58,777 bases of DNA, taken from Flavobacteriales bacterium (GTDB taxonomy: Bacteria; Bacteroidota; Bacteroidia; Flavobacteriales_D; Sanyastnellaceae). Positions within the stretch are counted from its first letter, which is position 1, and each line of letters opens with the position of its first letter. Below, in pieces: positions 18,711 to 27,070 of the stretch. Below the pieces are notes generated by a model. It had not been told where the DNA came from, made no database searches, and worked only from the letters and a program-made list of their open reading frames with translations. The translations under genes and the position numbers were made by a program. The stretch lies in assembly GCA_947466425.1 (NCBI GenBank), contig CANIBZ010000013.1, positions 1 through 58,777 of the forward strand. Reading direction: 5' to 3'.

Positions 18711-18737
18711 GGGGGCTTCGGCCCCCTTATTTTTTTT
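18711..18737 (+). terminator. Rho-independent terminator with TTCG tetraloop
   Basis: GGGGGC (18711-18716), loop TTCG, GCCCCC (18721-18726), then TTATTTTTTTT. The C(TTCG)G loop is an exceptionally stable tetraloop. It closes the 1391-aa gene and insulates the next promoter eight bases further on. Confidence 0.93.
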
Positions 18738-18744
18738 GTTTAGC

Positions 18745-18776
18745 TTTTTGTACAAGGGACAATTAGTCTATATTAG
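18745..18776 (+). promoter_or_regulatory. Promoter with embedded operator (site 3)
   Basis: TTTTTG (18745-18750), an 18-base spacer and TATATTAG (18769-18776) repeat the arrangement of sites 1 and 2b. The operator is TTGT-ACAAGGG-ACAA (18748-18762). It drives the 1212-aa gene (ATG 18797) and, through a one-base overlap, the GH16 gene. Confidence 0.68.
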
Positions 18777-18796
18777 CGGAACTTAAAATCAAACTT

Positions 18797-21700
18797 ATGT
18801 TTAAAAAATTACTCGCTCTTATTGTCATTTCTTTAGGGATGCTCACAAGCGCAATGGCATTCAACGTTACTTTTAAAGTAGACATGAATGGAAGCGGTCT
18901 ATCGAATGTTTCATTGAACGGGACGTTCAACAACTGGTGTGGCGTTTGTGCACCTATGTCAGATGCCAACGCAGACGGAATTTGGGAAATTACTATTCCT
19001 CTTGCCGTTGGAACTTACGAATATAAATTCACTGCTGGTTCAGGCGCAACTTGGGAAACCCTTGCTCCGGGATCTTCATGTACAGTTACAAACTTCGGAT
19101 TTACAAATCGTTCTTTGGTTGTAGCGGCTGACGCAACTCTTCCAACCGTTTGTTTCGGTTCTTGTGTTGCTTGTAATCAAGCTCCTCCAAGTTATCCAGT
19201 AACTTTTAAAGTTGACATGACCAATGTAACTGGCTTCACAACTCCAACTGTAAACGGATCTTTTGATGGCTGGTGCGGAAACTGTCACCCAATGACTGAT
19301 GCGAATGCAGATGGCATTTGGGAAACTACTTTGAATCTTCAAGCTGGAAACTACGAATACAAATTCGCATACAACAACTGGGCTGGACAAGAGAATTTAA
19401 CTCCTGGCTCGTCATGTACAATGACAACTGGCGCTTACACGAATCGTACGATAGCCGTTTCAGCGGCTACAACACTTCCTGTAGTTTGCTGGGGAAGCTG
19501 TGCAGCTTGTAACGTTCTTCCTCCATCATACACTGTGACCTTCCAATTAGACATGCAAAATGTAACCGGATTCACAACTCCAGAAGTAAACGGAACATTC
19601 AACGGATGGTGCGGTAACTGCAACGCCATGAGCGATGTGAACGGAGATAACATTTGGGAAACTACTATTACTATTCCAGCTGGAAATTATGAGTACAAAT
19701 TCTCATATGACACTTGGACTGGACAAGAAAACCTAACTCCTGGTTCTTCTTGCACAATGACAACCGGTGCAAACACCAATCGCACATTAAGTCTTACTGC
19801 AAACACAACTCTGCCTGTTGTTTGTTGGGCAAGCTGCGCAGCTTGTGTGACTGAAACTCCTGGTTGCACCGACCCTACCGCTGCGAACTTCGATCCAACA
19901 GCTACTGTTGATGATGGACATTGTTTATTCACTACGAATTTCAATGTAGATATGAATTGTACTGATCCCTTCACCAATGTTTATATCACAGGCCCATGGT
20001 GCGGATGGTGCGGAGCAGATGTTTACAATATTTTAACCGATGCAAACTCAGACGGTATCTACAATGTTTCAGTTGACCTTTCAGCTGGAAACGTTGAATA
20101 CAAATACATGGTAGACAATTGGGCCTCTCAAGAGAACCTTATTGACGATGTTCAAAACGGTGGCACTTGTGCTCCTGTTACAGATGGCGCTACTTTTGCC
20201 AACAGACAAATTGTAGTTGGAACAACAACCAACGATGTATATGGAAAATGTTCTGCATGTGATGGTGTTGTTGCTGACCCATGTGACATTTTAACCTTGC
20301 CTTTCGATAACTCAGGTTCACTAACTAACTGGACTACTGTTGCAGATGCAACACTTCCAGAAGCTAGCATGACTTGGGACGCTACAGGTGCTCTTCGCCT
20401 AAGCGGATCTAACACTGCCACAGCAATTGGAAAAGCCTACATCTTCCAATACTTAAACAACGCTGTTAACTACAACGGAAACACTACTGTTCAACTTGAT
20501 TTCGATGTGAAGTCTGTTGGACCACTTCTTGGAACTGCTTTGCACCTTCTAACTGAGTTCCCTGGAACAGGTGTTACAAATACCTTCGATATTCAAAACG
20601 GTGGTCTAAATGAAAATACTTGGACTCACTACACATACTCATTCAATAACGTAGCAGCTGCTTCTAACTTCCGCATGCATTTCAACATGGCTGCCGGAGC
20701 ATTCCTTGGAGCTGGTGGAACTTTATTGGTTGACAATATCGAATTGAATTGCTACACGCCAACTGTTATTTCGGGCTGTACAGATCCAACAGCGTTAAAC
20801 TACAACGGAGCAGCTACACAAGACGATGGTTCTTGTACTTATCCTGTAACGTATAACGTTACTTTCCAAGTGGATATGCAAAACGTAACCGGATTCACAA
20901 CTCCAGAAGTGAACGGAACATTCAACGGATGGTGCGGCGGTTGCGCTCCAATGACCGATGCTAACGGTGACAACATTTGGGAATTAACCATTCCACTTTC
21001 AGGCGGTTCTTACGAATTCAAATACGCTCACGATGCGTGGTTAGGACAAGAAGCTCTTACAGAAGGAAGTGCTTGTACGACTACGAACTTCGGTTACACC
21101 AACCGTACATTAAACGTAAACGCAGACGTAACACTTCCTGTTGTTTGTTGGGCTAGCTGCACAAGCTGCGATCAAACTCCAGTTACTTACAACGTAACCT
21201 TCCAAGTGGATATGCAAAACGTTACTGGATTCACAACTCCTGAAGTAAACGGTACGTTCAACAACTGGTGCGGTGGATGTTTCACCATGACAGATGCAAA
21301 CGGAGATAACATCTGGGAAGCAACGACACAACTTGCTGCTGGTACCTACGAATTCAAATACGCTTACGATGCTTGGGCTGGTTCAGAGCAATTAAATCCT
21401 GGCGATGCTTGTACCATTACGAATGGTACATTTACTAACCGTGCTTTAGTTATTTCTTCTGATCTAGTTCTTCCAGTTGTATGTTGGGCTAGCTGCGTAG
21501 ATTGTAACAATGTTGCTACTCCAGTTAACGTTACTTTCAATTTAGATATGTCACAATACTCGGGAACATTCACAACTCCTGAAGTAAACGGAACATTCAA
21601 CAACTGGTGCGGTGGATGTGCACCAATGTCTGATGCGAACGGAGACAACATTTGGGAACTTACTATTCCATTAGCTCCTGGTAACTACGAATACAAATTC

Positions 21701-22435
21701 GCCTATGACACTTGGACAGGGCAAGAGAATTTAACTCCAGGCTCTTCATGCACCGTAACTGATAACGGATTCACCAACAGAAACATTACAGTTATCGATG
21801 CTGAAACACTTCCAGTGGTTTGTTGGGAAAGTTGCGCTGCTTGCGTAAATGAAAACAACTTCTACTTCGCTGCAGGTGGAAAATGTCAAATATTCATCAT
21901 CAGTGCTGCTGCATGGATCAACGGTGTTACATCTAATGTAACATTTGATAACGGCTTCCAAACAGATACCATTGACCCACTTATTTCTCAGGGTGAACCA
22001 ATTGGTGGATATTTCAATACATACGGAGCTAACACTTTCGATTTGTTAATTACAATTAACGATGAGTTGGGACCGTATGCTACCATTTCAGGGACTGTGA
22101 CCGGAGGTGTATTTATAGATTCCCAAGGCGGGGAAATTCCTTTTCCATTCACATCAACGAACTACCCTTCATTTTTCTGCGGATCTGTAGGTAACGAAAC
22201 CGCAACTGAATTAACGATCTTCCCGAATCCTTCTGAAGGAATTATTCGAATCAATTCAAACTTGGCATTCCCATACTTGGTTGAAGTATTCGACCTATCT
22301 GGAAGAAAAGTTCAAGACATGAAGATTAATCAAAGCAATACTGAAATCAATTTGAGTAACCTTTCAAAAGGTGCTTATCAAATTAGAGTTTCAAACAACT
22401 ACAATAGCGTTCGCGAGACCGTTATTATCAAGTAA
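18797..22435 (+). CDS. Giant T9SS-exported multi-module E-set protein (1212 aa)
   Basis: A signal peptide (~21 residues) is followed by three standard CBM48-like modules (~21-350). A variant WCGWCGAD module follows (~352-489), then a jelly-roll carbohydrate-binding-type domain (~490-657: TWTHYTYSFNNVAAASNFRM, LLVDNIELNC). Behind a GCTDPTALNYNGAATQDDG linker come three more standard modules (~685-1020). A beta-rich stretch with FYFAAGGKCQIFI (~1022-1137) and a T9SS sorting domain (ELTIFPNPSEGIIRIN, ~1137-1212) complete it. Its first two modules are near twins of those in the 1391-aa protein, so the two genes share a duplication origin. TAATG couples it to the GH16 laminarinase, which suggests that binding scaffold and enzyme are made together. 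No catalytic motif was seen. Confidence 0.8.
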   Translation: MFKKLLALIVISLGMLTSAMAFNVTFKVDMNGSGLSNVSLNGTFNNWCGVCAPMSDANADGIWEITIPLAVGTYEYKFTAGSGATWETLAPGSSCTVTNFGFTNRSLVVAADATLPTVCFGSCVACNQAPPSYPVTFKVDMTNVTGFTTPTVNGSFDGWCGNCHPMTDANADGIWETTLNLQAGNYEYKFAYNNWAGQENLTPGSSCTMTTGAYTNRTIAVSAATTLPVVCWGSCAACNVLPPSYTVTFQLDMQNVTGFTTPEVNGTFNGWCGNCNAMSDVNGDNIWETTITIPAGNYEYKFSYDTWTGQENLTPGSSCTMTTGANTNRTLSLTANTTLPVVCWASCAACVTETPGCTDPTAANFDPTATVDDGHCLFTTNFNVDMNCTDPFTNVYITGPWCGWCGADVYNILTDANSDGIYNVSVDLSAGNVEYKYMVDNWASQENLIDDVQNGGTCAPVTDGATFANRQIVVGTTTNDVYGKCSACDGVVADPCDILTLPFDNSGSLTNWTTVADATLPEASMTWDATGALRLSGSNTATAIGKAYIFQYLNNAVNYNGNTTVQLDFDVKSVGPLLGTALHLLTEFPGTGVTNTFDIQNGGLNENTWTHYTYSFNNVAAASNFRMHFNMAAGAFLGAGGTLLVDNIELNCYTPTVISGCTDPTALNYNGAATQDDGSCTYPVTYNVTFQVDMQNVTGFTTPEVNGTFNGWCGGCAPMTDANGDNIWELTIPLSGGSYEFKYAHDAWLGQEALTEGSACTTTNFGYTNRTLNVNADVTLPVVCWASCTSCDQTPVTYNVTFQVDMQNVTGFTTPEVNGTFNNWCGGCFTMTDANGDNIWEATTQLAAGTYEFKYAYDAWAGSEQLNPGDACTITNGTFTNRALVISSDLVLPVVCWASCVDCNNVATPVNVTFNLDMSQYSGTFTTPEVNGTFNNWCGGCAPMSDANGDNIWELTIPLAPGNYEYKFAYDTWTGQENLTPGSSCTVTDNGFTNRNITVIDAETLPVVCWESCAACVNENNFYFAAGGKCQIFIISAAAWINGVTSNVTFDNGFQTDTIDPLISQGEPIGGYFNTYGANTFDLLITINDELGPYATISGTVTGGVFIDSQGGEIPFPFTSTNYPSFFCGSVGNETATELTIFPNPSEGIIRINSNLAFPYLVEVFDLSGRKVQDMKINQSNTEINLSNLSKGAYQIRVSNNYNSVRETVIIK

Positions 22436-23460
22436 TGAAGTTTAGATTTCTATTGTTCGTCTTTGCGTGTGGCCTCGGTCACGCGCAAGGGCAAACATGG
22501 AACCTCATCTGGTCCGATGAGTTCAATGGAACAACGATTGACAATTCCAAATGGACACACGAGCTAGGCACAGGTGATTGGGGTTGGGGTAACAACGAAC
22601 TTCAATACTATACCGCCAGCACGAATAACAGTTTCGCCAGTAACGGCGAACTTCATATCCTCGCCAAAGAGCAAGTCATTAACACAAGTAATTATTCTTC
22701 AGCGCGAATCGTAACAAAAGACAAATTCTCTTTTCAATATGGAAAAGTAGAAGGTCGAATGAAACTACCCGCGGGACAAGGCTTATGGCCTGCCTTCTGG
22801 ATGTTAGGACAAAACATCAACTCTGTTGGTTGGCCACAATGCGGTGAAATTGATATCATGGAACACGTGAGCAACAATTCCTACGTAAATGGAACTGCTC
22901 ATTGGAACAACAACGGTCATGTCTATTACGGCGGGCTGTATAACACGAACATTACAGACTATCACGTCTATTCTATCATTTGGAACGCCTCTTCCATTCG
23001 CTATTTCGTAGATGGAAATATCTACTACACTCAAAACATATTGAATAACACGGGTGGCACGGAAGAATTTCACAACGATTTTTTCTTCATCTTAAATTTA
23101 GCCGTAGGTGGAAATTGGCCGGGAAGCCCAGATGCAACTACCGTATTCCCTGCTGAAATGGTGGTCGATTACGTGCGTGTTTATCAGCAAAACACTATTG
23201 CTGTGGAAGAAGAAACCACTCAAGAAATCAATTGCTATCCTAATCCAGCAAACAACGTATTCAACGTTGAAAACCCATTTCTCTCACCCACATTCACGTG
23301 TAAGATTTTCGCTTTAGACGGAAGACTTATTTACACTGAATCCTCTCAAGATCGCACCACACACATCCCTTGCTCCGACTGGACCAACGGCATGTACTTC
23401 GTGGAATGCACAAATTCTAAAGGTCAATCATTAAAAAAGCTTTTCTTAATCCAGGATTAG
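22435..23460 (+). CDS. T9SS-exported GH16 endo-beta-1,3-glucanase (laminarinase)
   Basis: The 341-residue protein begins with a signal peptide. The GH16 domain spans ~20-255: LIWSDEFNG, ELQYYTAS, GKVEGRMKLPAGQGLWPAFW, and the catalytic motif EIDIMEH (E138 nucleophile, D140, E143 acid/base). The extra Met gives the ExDxxE spacing of laminarinases and lichenases. Later landmarks are GTAHWNNNGH, FILNLAVGGNWPG and VVDYVRVYQ. A T9SS sorting domain follows (INCYPNPANNVF to the C-terminus). It hydrolyses internal beta-1,3-glucan bonds outside the cell and would feed oligosaccharides to the lipoprotein enzymes of the opposite operon. Its ATG overlaps the stop of the 1212-aa gene. The hairpin array begins 2 bases after its stop. 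Confidence 0.96.
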   Translation: MKFRFLLFVFACGLGHAQGQTWNLIWSDEFNGTTIDNSKWTHELGTGDWGWGNNELQYYTASTNNSFASNGELHILAKEQVINTSNYSSARIVTKDKFSFQYGKVEGRMKLPAGQGLWPAFWMLGQNINSVGWPQCGEIDIMEHVSNNSYVNGTAHWNNNGHVYYGGLYNTNITDYHVYSIIWNASSIRYFVDGNIYYTQNILNNTGGTEEFHNDFFFILNLAVGGNWPGSPDATTVFPAEMVVDYVRVYQQNTIAVEEETTQEINCYPNPANNVFNVENPFLSPTFTCKIFALDGRLIYTESSQDRTTHIPCSDWTNGMYFVECTNSKGQSLKKLFLIQD

Positions 23461-23461
23461 G

Positions 23462-23736
23462 AAGATATTTCATAAGATGCTTCACAAGATTCTTTGAAAG
23501 ATGTGGTACAAGATTCTACGAAAGATGTTTCACAAGATTCTTTGAAAGATGTGGTACAAGATTCTACGAAAGATGTTTCACAAGATTCTTCGAAAGATTT
23601 ACTCCGTAAAAGTCTTCTCCTTTGCGAAGCAATCTTTGATTAATCAATCTTTGTATAACAATCTTTGTCCAACAATCTTTGTATAACAATCTTTGCATCG
23701 CAATCTTTGATTCATCAATCTTTGCGAAGCAATCTT
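23462..23736. repeat. Hairpin-chain array A (linkers AGA left, TCT right)
   Basis: The left arm has twelve AAGAT copies at an exact 12-bp period (23462, 23474 ... 23594). The 7-nt segments between them are small palindromes with 3-nt loops: TC-TTT-GA, GT-GGT-AC, TC-TAC-GA, GT-TTC-AC and others. Read as hairpins T..A, they are joined by a constant AGA. The centre is TTTAC-TCC-GTAAA. The right arm (23631-23736) is hairpins TTG..CAA (inner parts ATTAATC, TATAAC, TCCAAC, CATCGC, ATTCATC, CGAAGC) joined by constant TCT, the reverse complement of AGA. It fills the convergent gap between the GH16 and TlpA-like genes and encodes the last residues of the latter. Confidence 0.9.
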
Positions 23737-24899
23737 AAAACCGCATCCTCAATCTCAGCAGTGTGCTCTGTATAATGCACTCCCGTTCCCGGACCATAAA
23801 ACCCCGTCCATACCTTCTTCACCTTTCCATCTTTTCCAATTAAGATTAAAGTTGGAAATGACATCACGTGATTCAATTGCGCAAACACAATTGCAGCAGC
23901 CTTCTGCGGCGATTCTGCGCCACTTCCTAAATAAACCGGATAAGGCAAGGCCATTTGTTTCGCTTGAGAATTAATGCGTGTAAACGAAACTTGCTTGTCG
24001 GTTCCACGTTCGAATGAAACTGGGACCACCTGTAACCCTTGCGCAGCGTACTTTTCATACATCGACTTCACAAATCGCGATTCATCGGTGCAGTTAGGAC
24101 ACCACGTTCCCATAATCTGAACCAAGGTCACTTTTCCCTTCCAATCCTTCTCACCGAATGAACGTTCGGTCTTAGCATTGACATTCAATTTCAAACTTAA
24201 CGTTTCCTTGGAATTCTTCATCCACGTGAGCTCATCGGCCTTACGCAATTCGAAATTAGCATCGGTTTCTCCCTTGAACTTGGCGAGGTAATGCTTTCCA
24301 CTCATGAAAACACCTTCAATCTTAGTGTCTACCAATTGACCGGCTAAATAGAACAAATGTGTTCCGTCGAAAGCCGATAAATAAAACTGATTATTCTCAA
24401 GCGATTCACCCTGAAGGTATCTGTAGTCGCCGGTTTCAGTTAAAACAGTTCCGTACGTAACGAACTCCTCCTTCACGACTTCCAAATTCAAAATAGCTGG
24501 AACCGTATCGCCTTCAAAAATGATTTTGTATTTCAAATGAACAGGCACATGAACCTTGGTATCGAACTCGCGAATCTTGTTGTTCACGATTTGAAAGGGA
24601 ATGCGATAATCGCCCGTGCGCGTAGGATCTACCCAATCGCCTGTTAGAATTCCATTTTCCTTTTTTCCTTCGAAGTAGGTATTGAAAAGAGGAAGACTCG
24701 ACGTGAACGTCGAGTCTTTTCCCCATTTAATTTCAATTGGAATACGCTCTGCACCATTCACGATTTCCCATCGCGATTCGTTGAGCAGATCTATTCGGCA
24801 AGGAATGCTTTTGTCTTCCACCTTAAACACAATCAAATGCGATTGTGAGAAAACACTTCCGCTGAAAGCAGCGAAAAACAAGAGCATCCAAGCCTTCAT
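23715..24899 (-). CDS. TlpA-like thioredoxin-domain exported protein
   Basis: The 394-residue protein has a signal peptide (LLFFAAFSGSVFSQS), a beta-rich N-terminal domain (~20-250) with no recognised family, and a C-terminal TlpA/AhpC-TSA-type thioredoxin fold (~255-394). The redox motif is WCPNC in IMGTWCPNCTDE, and the cis-Pro loop is MSFPTLILI. TlpA-like proteins reduce disulfides in the periplasm, for example in cytochrome c or cuproprotein maturation. The target here is unknown. The last few codons (LLRKD and stop) lie inside hairpin array A, so the C-terminus seems to have been supplied by the repeat. Its start overlaps the stop of the upstream aldehyde dehydrogenase gene by one base. 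Confidence 0.87.
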   Translation of the reverse strand: MKAWMLLFFAAFSGSVFSQSHLIVFKVEDKSIPCRIDLLNESRWEIVNGAERIPIEIKWGKDSTFTSSLPLFNTYFEGKKENGILTGDWVDPTRTGDYRIPFQIVNNKIREFDTKVHVPVHLKYKIIFEGDTVPAILNLEVVKEEFVTYGTVLTETGDYRYLQGESLENNQFYLSAFDGTHLFYLAGQLVDTKIEGVFMSGKHYLAKFKGETDANFELRKADELTWMKNSKETLSLKLNVNAKTERSFGEKDWKGKVTLVQIMGTWCPNCTDESRFVKSMYEKYAAQGLQVVPVSFERGTDKQVSFTRINSQAKQMALPYPVYLGSGAESPQKAAAIVFAQLNHVMSFPTLILIGKDGKVKKVWTGFYGPGTGVHYTEHTAEIEDAVLRLLRKD

Positions 24900-26443
24900 T
24901 AAAAATCGAATTTAATGCCTTGCGCCAATGGCAACGAGGTAGAATAGTTAATGGTGTTGGTTTGTCTGCGCATGTAATTTCTCCACGCATCAGATCCGCT
25001 CTCGCGTCCGCCACCTGTCTCTTTCTCACCGCCGAATGCTCCACCAATCTCAGCACCGCTGGTTCCAATGTTCACATTCGCAATACCGCAATCTGAACCT
25101 TCGCTGCTTAGGAAGCGCTCTGCTTCACGCATGTTGGTGGTCATAATTGCGCTCGACAATCCTTGAACAACACCGTTCTGCATAGCAATAGCTTCATCCA
25201 ATTCTTTGTACTTCATAATGTATAAAATCGGAGCAAACGTTTCGTGTTGAACAATTTCCAAGCTGCTGTCCTTCACTTCCGCAATACACGGCTTCACGTA
25301 ACATCCACTTTCAAATCCTTCTCCGGTAACAACGCCACCTTCAACAATGAAGTTAGCACCTTCAGATTTTGCTTTCTCAATAGCTTTCAAATACGTATCA
25401 ACTGCAAGCGTGTCGATCAACGGTCCAACGTGGTTGTTCGAATCCAATGGATCTCCAATGCGTATCTGTCCGTAAGCCGTAACCAACTTCTCCTTCACTT
25501 CGTTGTAAACACTTTCGTGAATAATCAAGCGGCGGGTTGAAGTACAACGTTGTCCGGCAGTTCCAACTGCACCGAACACAGCACCAATAATGGTCATTTT
25601 CAAATCGGCATTCTCTGTTACAATAATGGCGTTGTTTCCACCTAACTCCAACAAAGACTTTCCGAAACGCTCTGCCACTTTCGCTCCAACGATGCGACCC
25701 ATGCGGGTGCTTCCTGTTGCTGAAATTAACGGAACACGATTGTCAACCGTCATCATCTCTCCCACTTTCACATCGCCAGAAACAATACTCGAAATTCCTT
25801 CCGGCAAATTGTTTTCAGAGGCTATTTCATTCCAAATATTTTGACAAGCAATCGCGCAAAGCGGTGCTTTTTCAGATCCTTTCCAAATACAAACATCTCC
25901 GCAAATCCAAGCCAATGCGCTGTTCCAAGCCCACACTGCAACCGGGAAGTTGAATGCTGAAATGATTCCAACGATTCCAAGCGGATGCCATTGCTCATAC
26001 ATGCGGTGACCCGGACGTTCGCTGTGCATGGTTAATCCGTAAAGCTGACGAGACAATCCAACTGCGAAATCGCAGATGTCAATCATCTCTTGCACTTCAC
26101 CCAAACCTTCTTGCAAGCTCTTGCCCATTTCGTAACTCACCAACATGCCAAGCTCTTGCTTGTAATCGCGCAGGCGATTTCCAAACTGACGAACAATTTC
26201 GCCGCGCTTTGGAGCGGGCATTAAGCGCCATGATTTGTATGCTTCTTGCGCGGCTTCTACCACGCGATTATAATCATCTGCCGTGGTGGCTTGCACCTTT
26301 GCTATTTCTTTTCCATCAACTGGAGAAAACGACGCGAATAAATCGCCGTTAGAAAAAAAGTTTTGTCCTGTGCTGGTTCCAAGATTCTCTGCTTGAATTC
26401 CAAGTTTCACGAACACGTCTGACATATCCATAGTATTGCTCAT
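24899..26443 (-). CDS. ALDH7-type aldehyde dehydrogenase (piperideine-6-carboxylate / aminoadipate semialdehyde)
   Basis: ATG at 26443 gives 514 residues starting MSNTMDMSDVFVKLG; the open frame runs 45 bases further but that extension is unlikely. It has full ALDH layout: NAD-binding FNFPVAVWAWNSALAW, catalytic Glu in LLELGGNNAI, and catalytic Cys in GTAGQRCTSTRRL. The C-terminal GGAFGGEKETGGGRESGSD is characteristic of ALDH7 (antiquitin, AmaB/Pcd). ALDH7 enzymes oxidise alpha-aminoadipate semialdehyde in lysine breakdown. The substrate is inferred from subfamily; no lysine genes are adjacent. A perfect -7 element lies 22 bases upstream. Confidence 0.9.
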   Translation of the reverse strand: MSNTMDMSDVFVKLGIQAENLGTSTGQNFFSNGDLFASFSPVDGKEIAKVQATTADDYNRVVEAAQEAYKSWRLMPAPKRGEIVRQFGNRLRDYKQELGMLVSYEMGKSLQEGLGEVQEMIDICDFAVGLSRQLYGLTMHSERPGHRMYEQWHPLGIVGIISAFNFPVAVWAWNSALAWICGDVCIWKGSEKAPLCAIACQNIWNEIASENNLPEGISSIVSGDVKVGEMMTVDNRVPLISATGSTRMGRIVGAKVAERFGKSLLELGGNNAIIVTENADLKMTIIGAVFGAVGTAGQRCTSTRRLIIHESVYNEVKEKLVTAYGQIRIGDPLDSNNHVGPLIDTLAVDTYLKAIEKAKSEGANFIVEGGVVTGEGFESGCYVKPCIAEVKDSSLEIVQHETFAPILYIMKYKELDEAIAMQNGVVQGLSSAIMTTNMREAERFLSSEGSDCGIANVNIGTSGAEIGGAFGGEKETGGGRESGSDAWRNYMRRQTNTINYSTSLPLAQGIKFDF

Positions 26444-26464
26444 TTGTTCAATTATTTTAGAATG

Positions 26465-26472
26465 CAAAGGTA
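26465..26472 (-). promoter_or_regulatory. -7 promoter element for the aldehyde dehydrogenase gene
   Basis: On the minus strand it reads TACCTTTG, an exact TAnnTTTG, 22 bases before the chosen ATG. This supports 26443 over the longer frame, whose start would lie upstream of the promoter. No clear -33 element. Confidence 0.55.
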
Positions 26473-26500
26473 CAACGTGCAAATACATGAAAAGATGTTT

Positions 26501-26508
26501 TACCTTTG
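26501..26508 (+). promoter_or_regulatory. -7 promoter element for the metal-handling genes
   Basis: TACCTTTG, a perfect match, ends 5 bases before the ATG at 26513. It faces the matching element at 26465, so the two genes diverge from one short control region. Transcription would start almost at the ATG, giving a near-leaderless message. Confidence 0.5.
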
Positions 26509-26512
26509 AAAT

Positions 26513-26959
26513 ATGCGCAAGCTCACCCTGATATTTATCTTGGGCCTATACAGCTTAATGTCTTTCGGTCTGGAAGCCAAGCTGCACTTCTGTTGTGGAA
26601 AATTACAAGCCATTCATTTCTTCGAATTCGGCGACGAGCATCACGACGATTCTCACTCCGATCACAAGGGCTGTTGCCATTCCGAAGGCTGCTCGGAAGA
26701 TGTGCTTATCGCCCTTCAATACGAAAGCGAACACGAGCAATGCGAATCTCCCTCTGCTCCGCAATTATTTGCTTCTACTCCTGAGTCTACTTATTTTTTA
26801 TTTTATGTTGAAGGAAATCGCCAATCGGCAAATACTCAACCAACATCACATGTACCCTTACTCTTTGAGCGGTACTCTCTTTTCTGTTGTAGAAAAGTCC
26901 CAACGGGATTAGTCCGCAAAGCGGATGTATCCCAACGGGATTGGTCCTTTCAGGATTAG
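26513..26959 (+). CDS. Small secreted His/Cys-rich protein (HYC_CC_PP-like)
   Basis: The 148-residue protein has a signal peptide (MRKLTLIFILGLYSLMSFG), then LHFCCGKL, an acidic His cluster (DEHHDDSHSDHK) and GCCHSEGC. This order matches the HYC_CC_PP group of small Bacteroidota exported proteins. Those usually lie directly before an HMA-domain protein and a TonB receptor, as here, and are presumed to bind Cu or Zn. The last ~20 residues (from RKVPTGLVRKADV) are encoded by hairpin array B and are unlike the rest of the protein. The original C-terminus may have ended earlier, so the end at 26959 is likely an acquired tail. Confidence 0.7.
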   Translation: MRKLTLIFILGLYSLMSFGLEAKLHFCCGKLQAIHFFEFGDEHHDDSHSDHKGCCHSEGCSEDVLIALQYESEHEQCESPSAPQLFASTPESTYFLFYVEGNRQSANTQPTSHVPLLFERYSLFCCRKVPTGLVRKADVSQRDWSFQD

Positions 26960-27036
26960 TCCGCGAAGCGGATGTATCCCAACGGGCTTGGTCCACGAAG
27001 TGGATATGTCCCTCCGGGATTGATCCGCGAAGTGGA
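26897..27036. repeat. Hairpin-chain array B
   Basis: Nine palindromes in a row, each (G/A)TCC ... GGAT around a short variable core: C-AAC-G, GC-AAA-GC, C-AAC-G, T-TTC-A, GC-GAA-GC, C-AAC-G, AC-GAA-GT, C-TCC-G, GC-GAA-GT. All loops are 3 nt. The linkers are 2 nt (TA, GT, TG, TA, GT, TG, AT, TG). One half-base is degenerate (GGGCT). The array covers the 3' end of the HYC_CC_PP-like frame and most of the gap to the HMA gene. Confidence 0.88.
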
Positions 27037-27070
27037 AAAGAAATGTAATTATTCAATAAACTTATCAAAA

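Noticed and set aside
15232-21961. Many 60-130-codon open frames antisense to the multi-module genes
   Set aside because: They recur at the same place in every module, so they are by-products of the repeated coding DNA and its codon bias. No promoter or family match.
23462-23736. Regular short repeats resembling a CRISPR array
   Set aside because: The constant part is only 3-7 nt and the variable parts are 7-8-nt palindromes, not unique 30-nt spacers. No cas genes are in the window.
23462-23736. Array A as an ordinary bidirectional terminator between convergent genes
   Set aside because: It may well stop transcription, but a terminator needs one stem and a T-run. It does not explain twelve exact-period units and complementary linkers, so I list it as a repeat instead.
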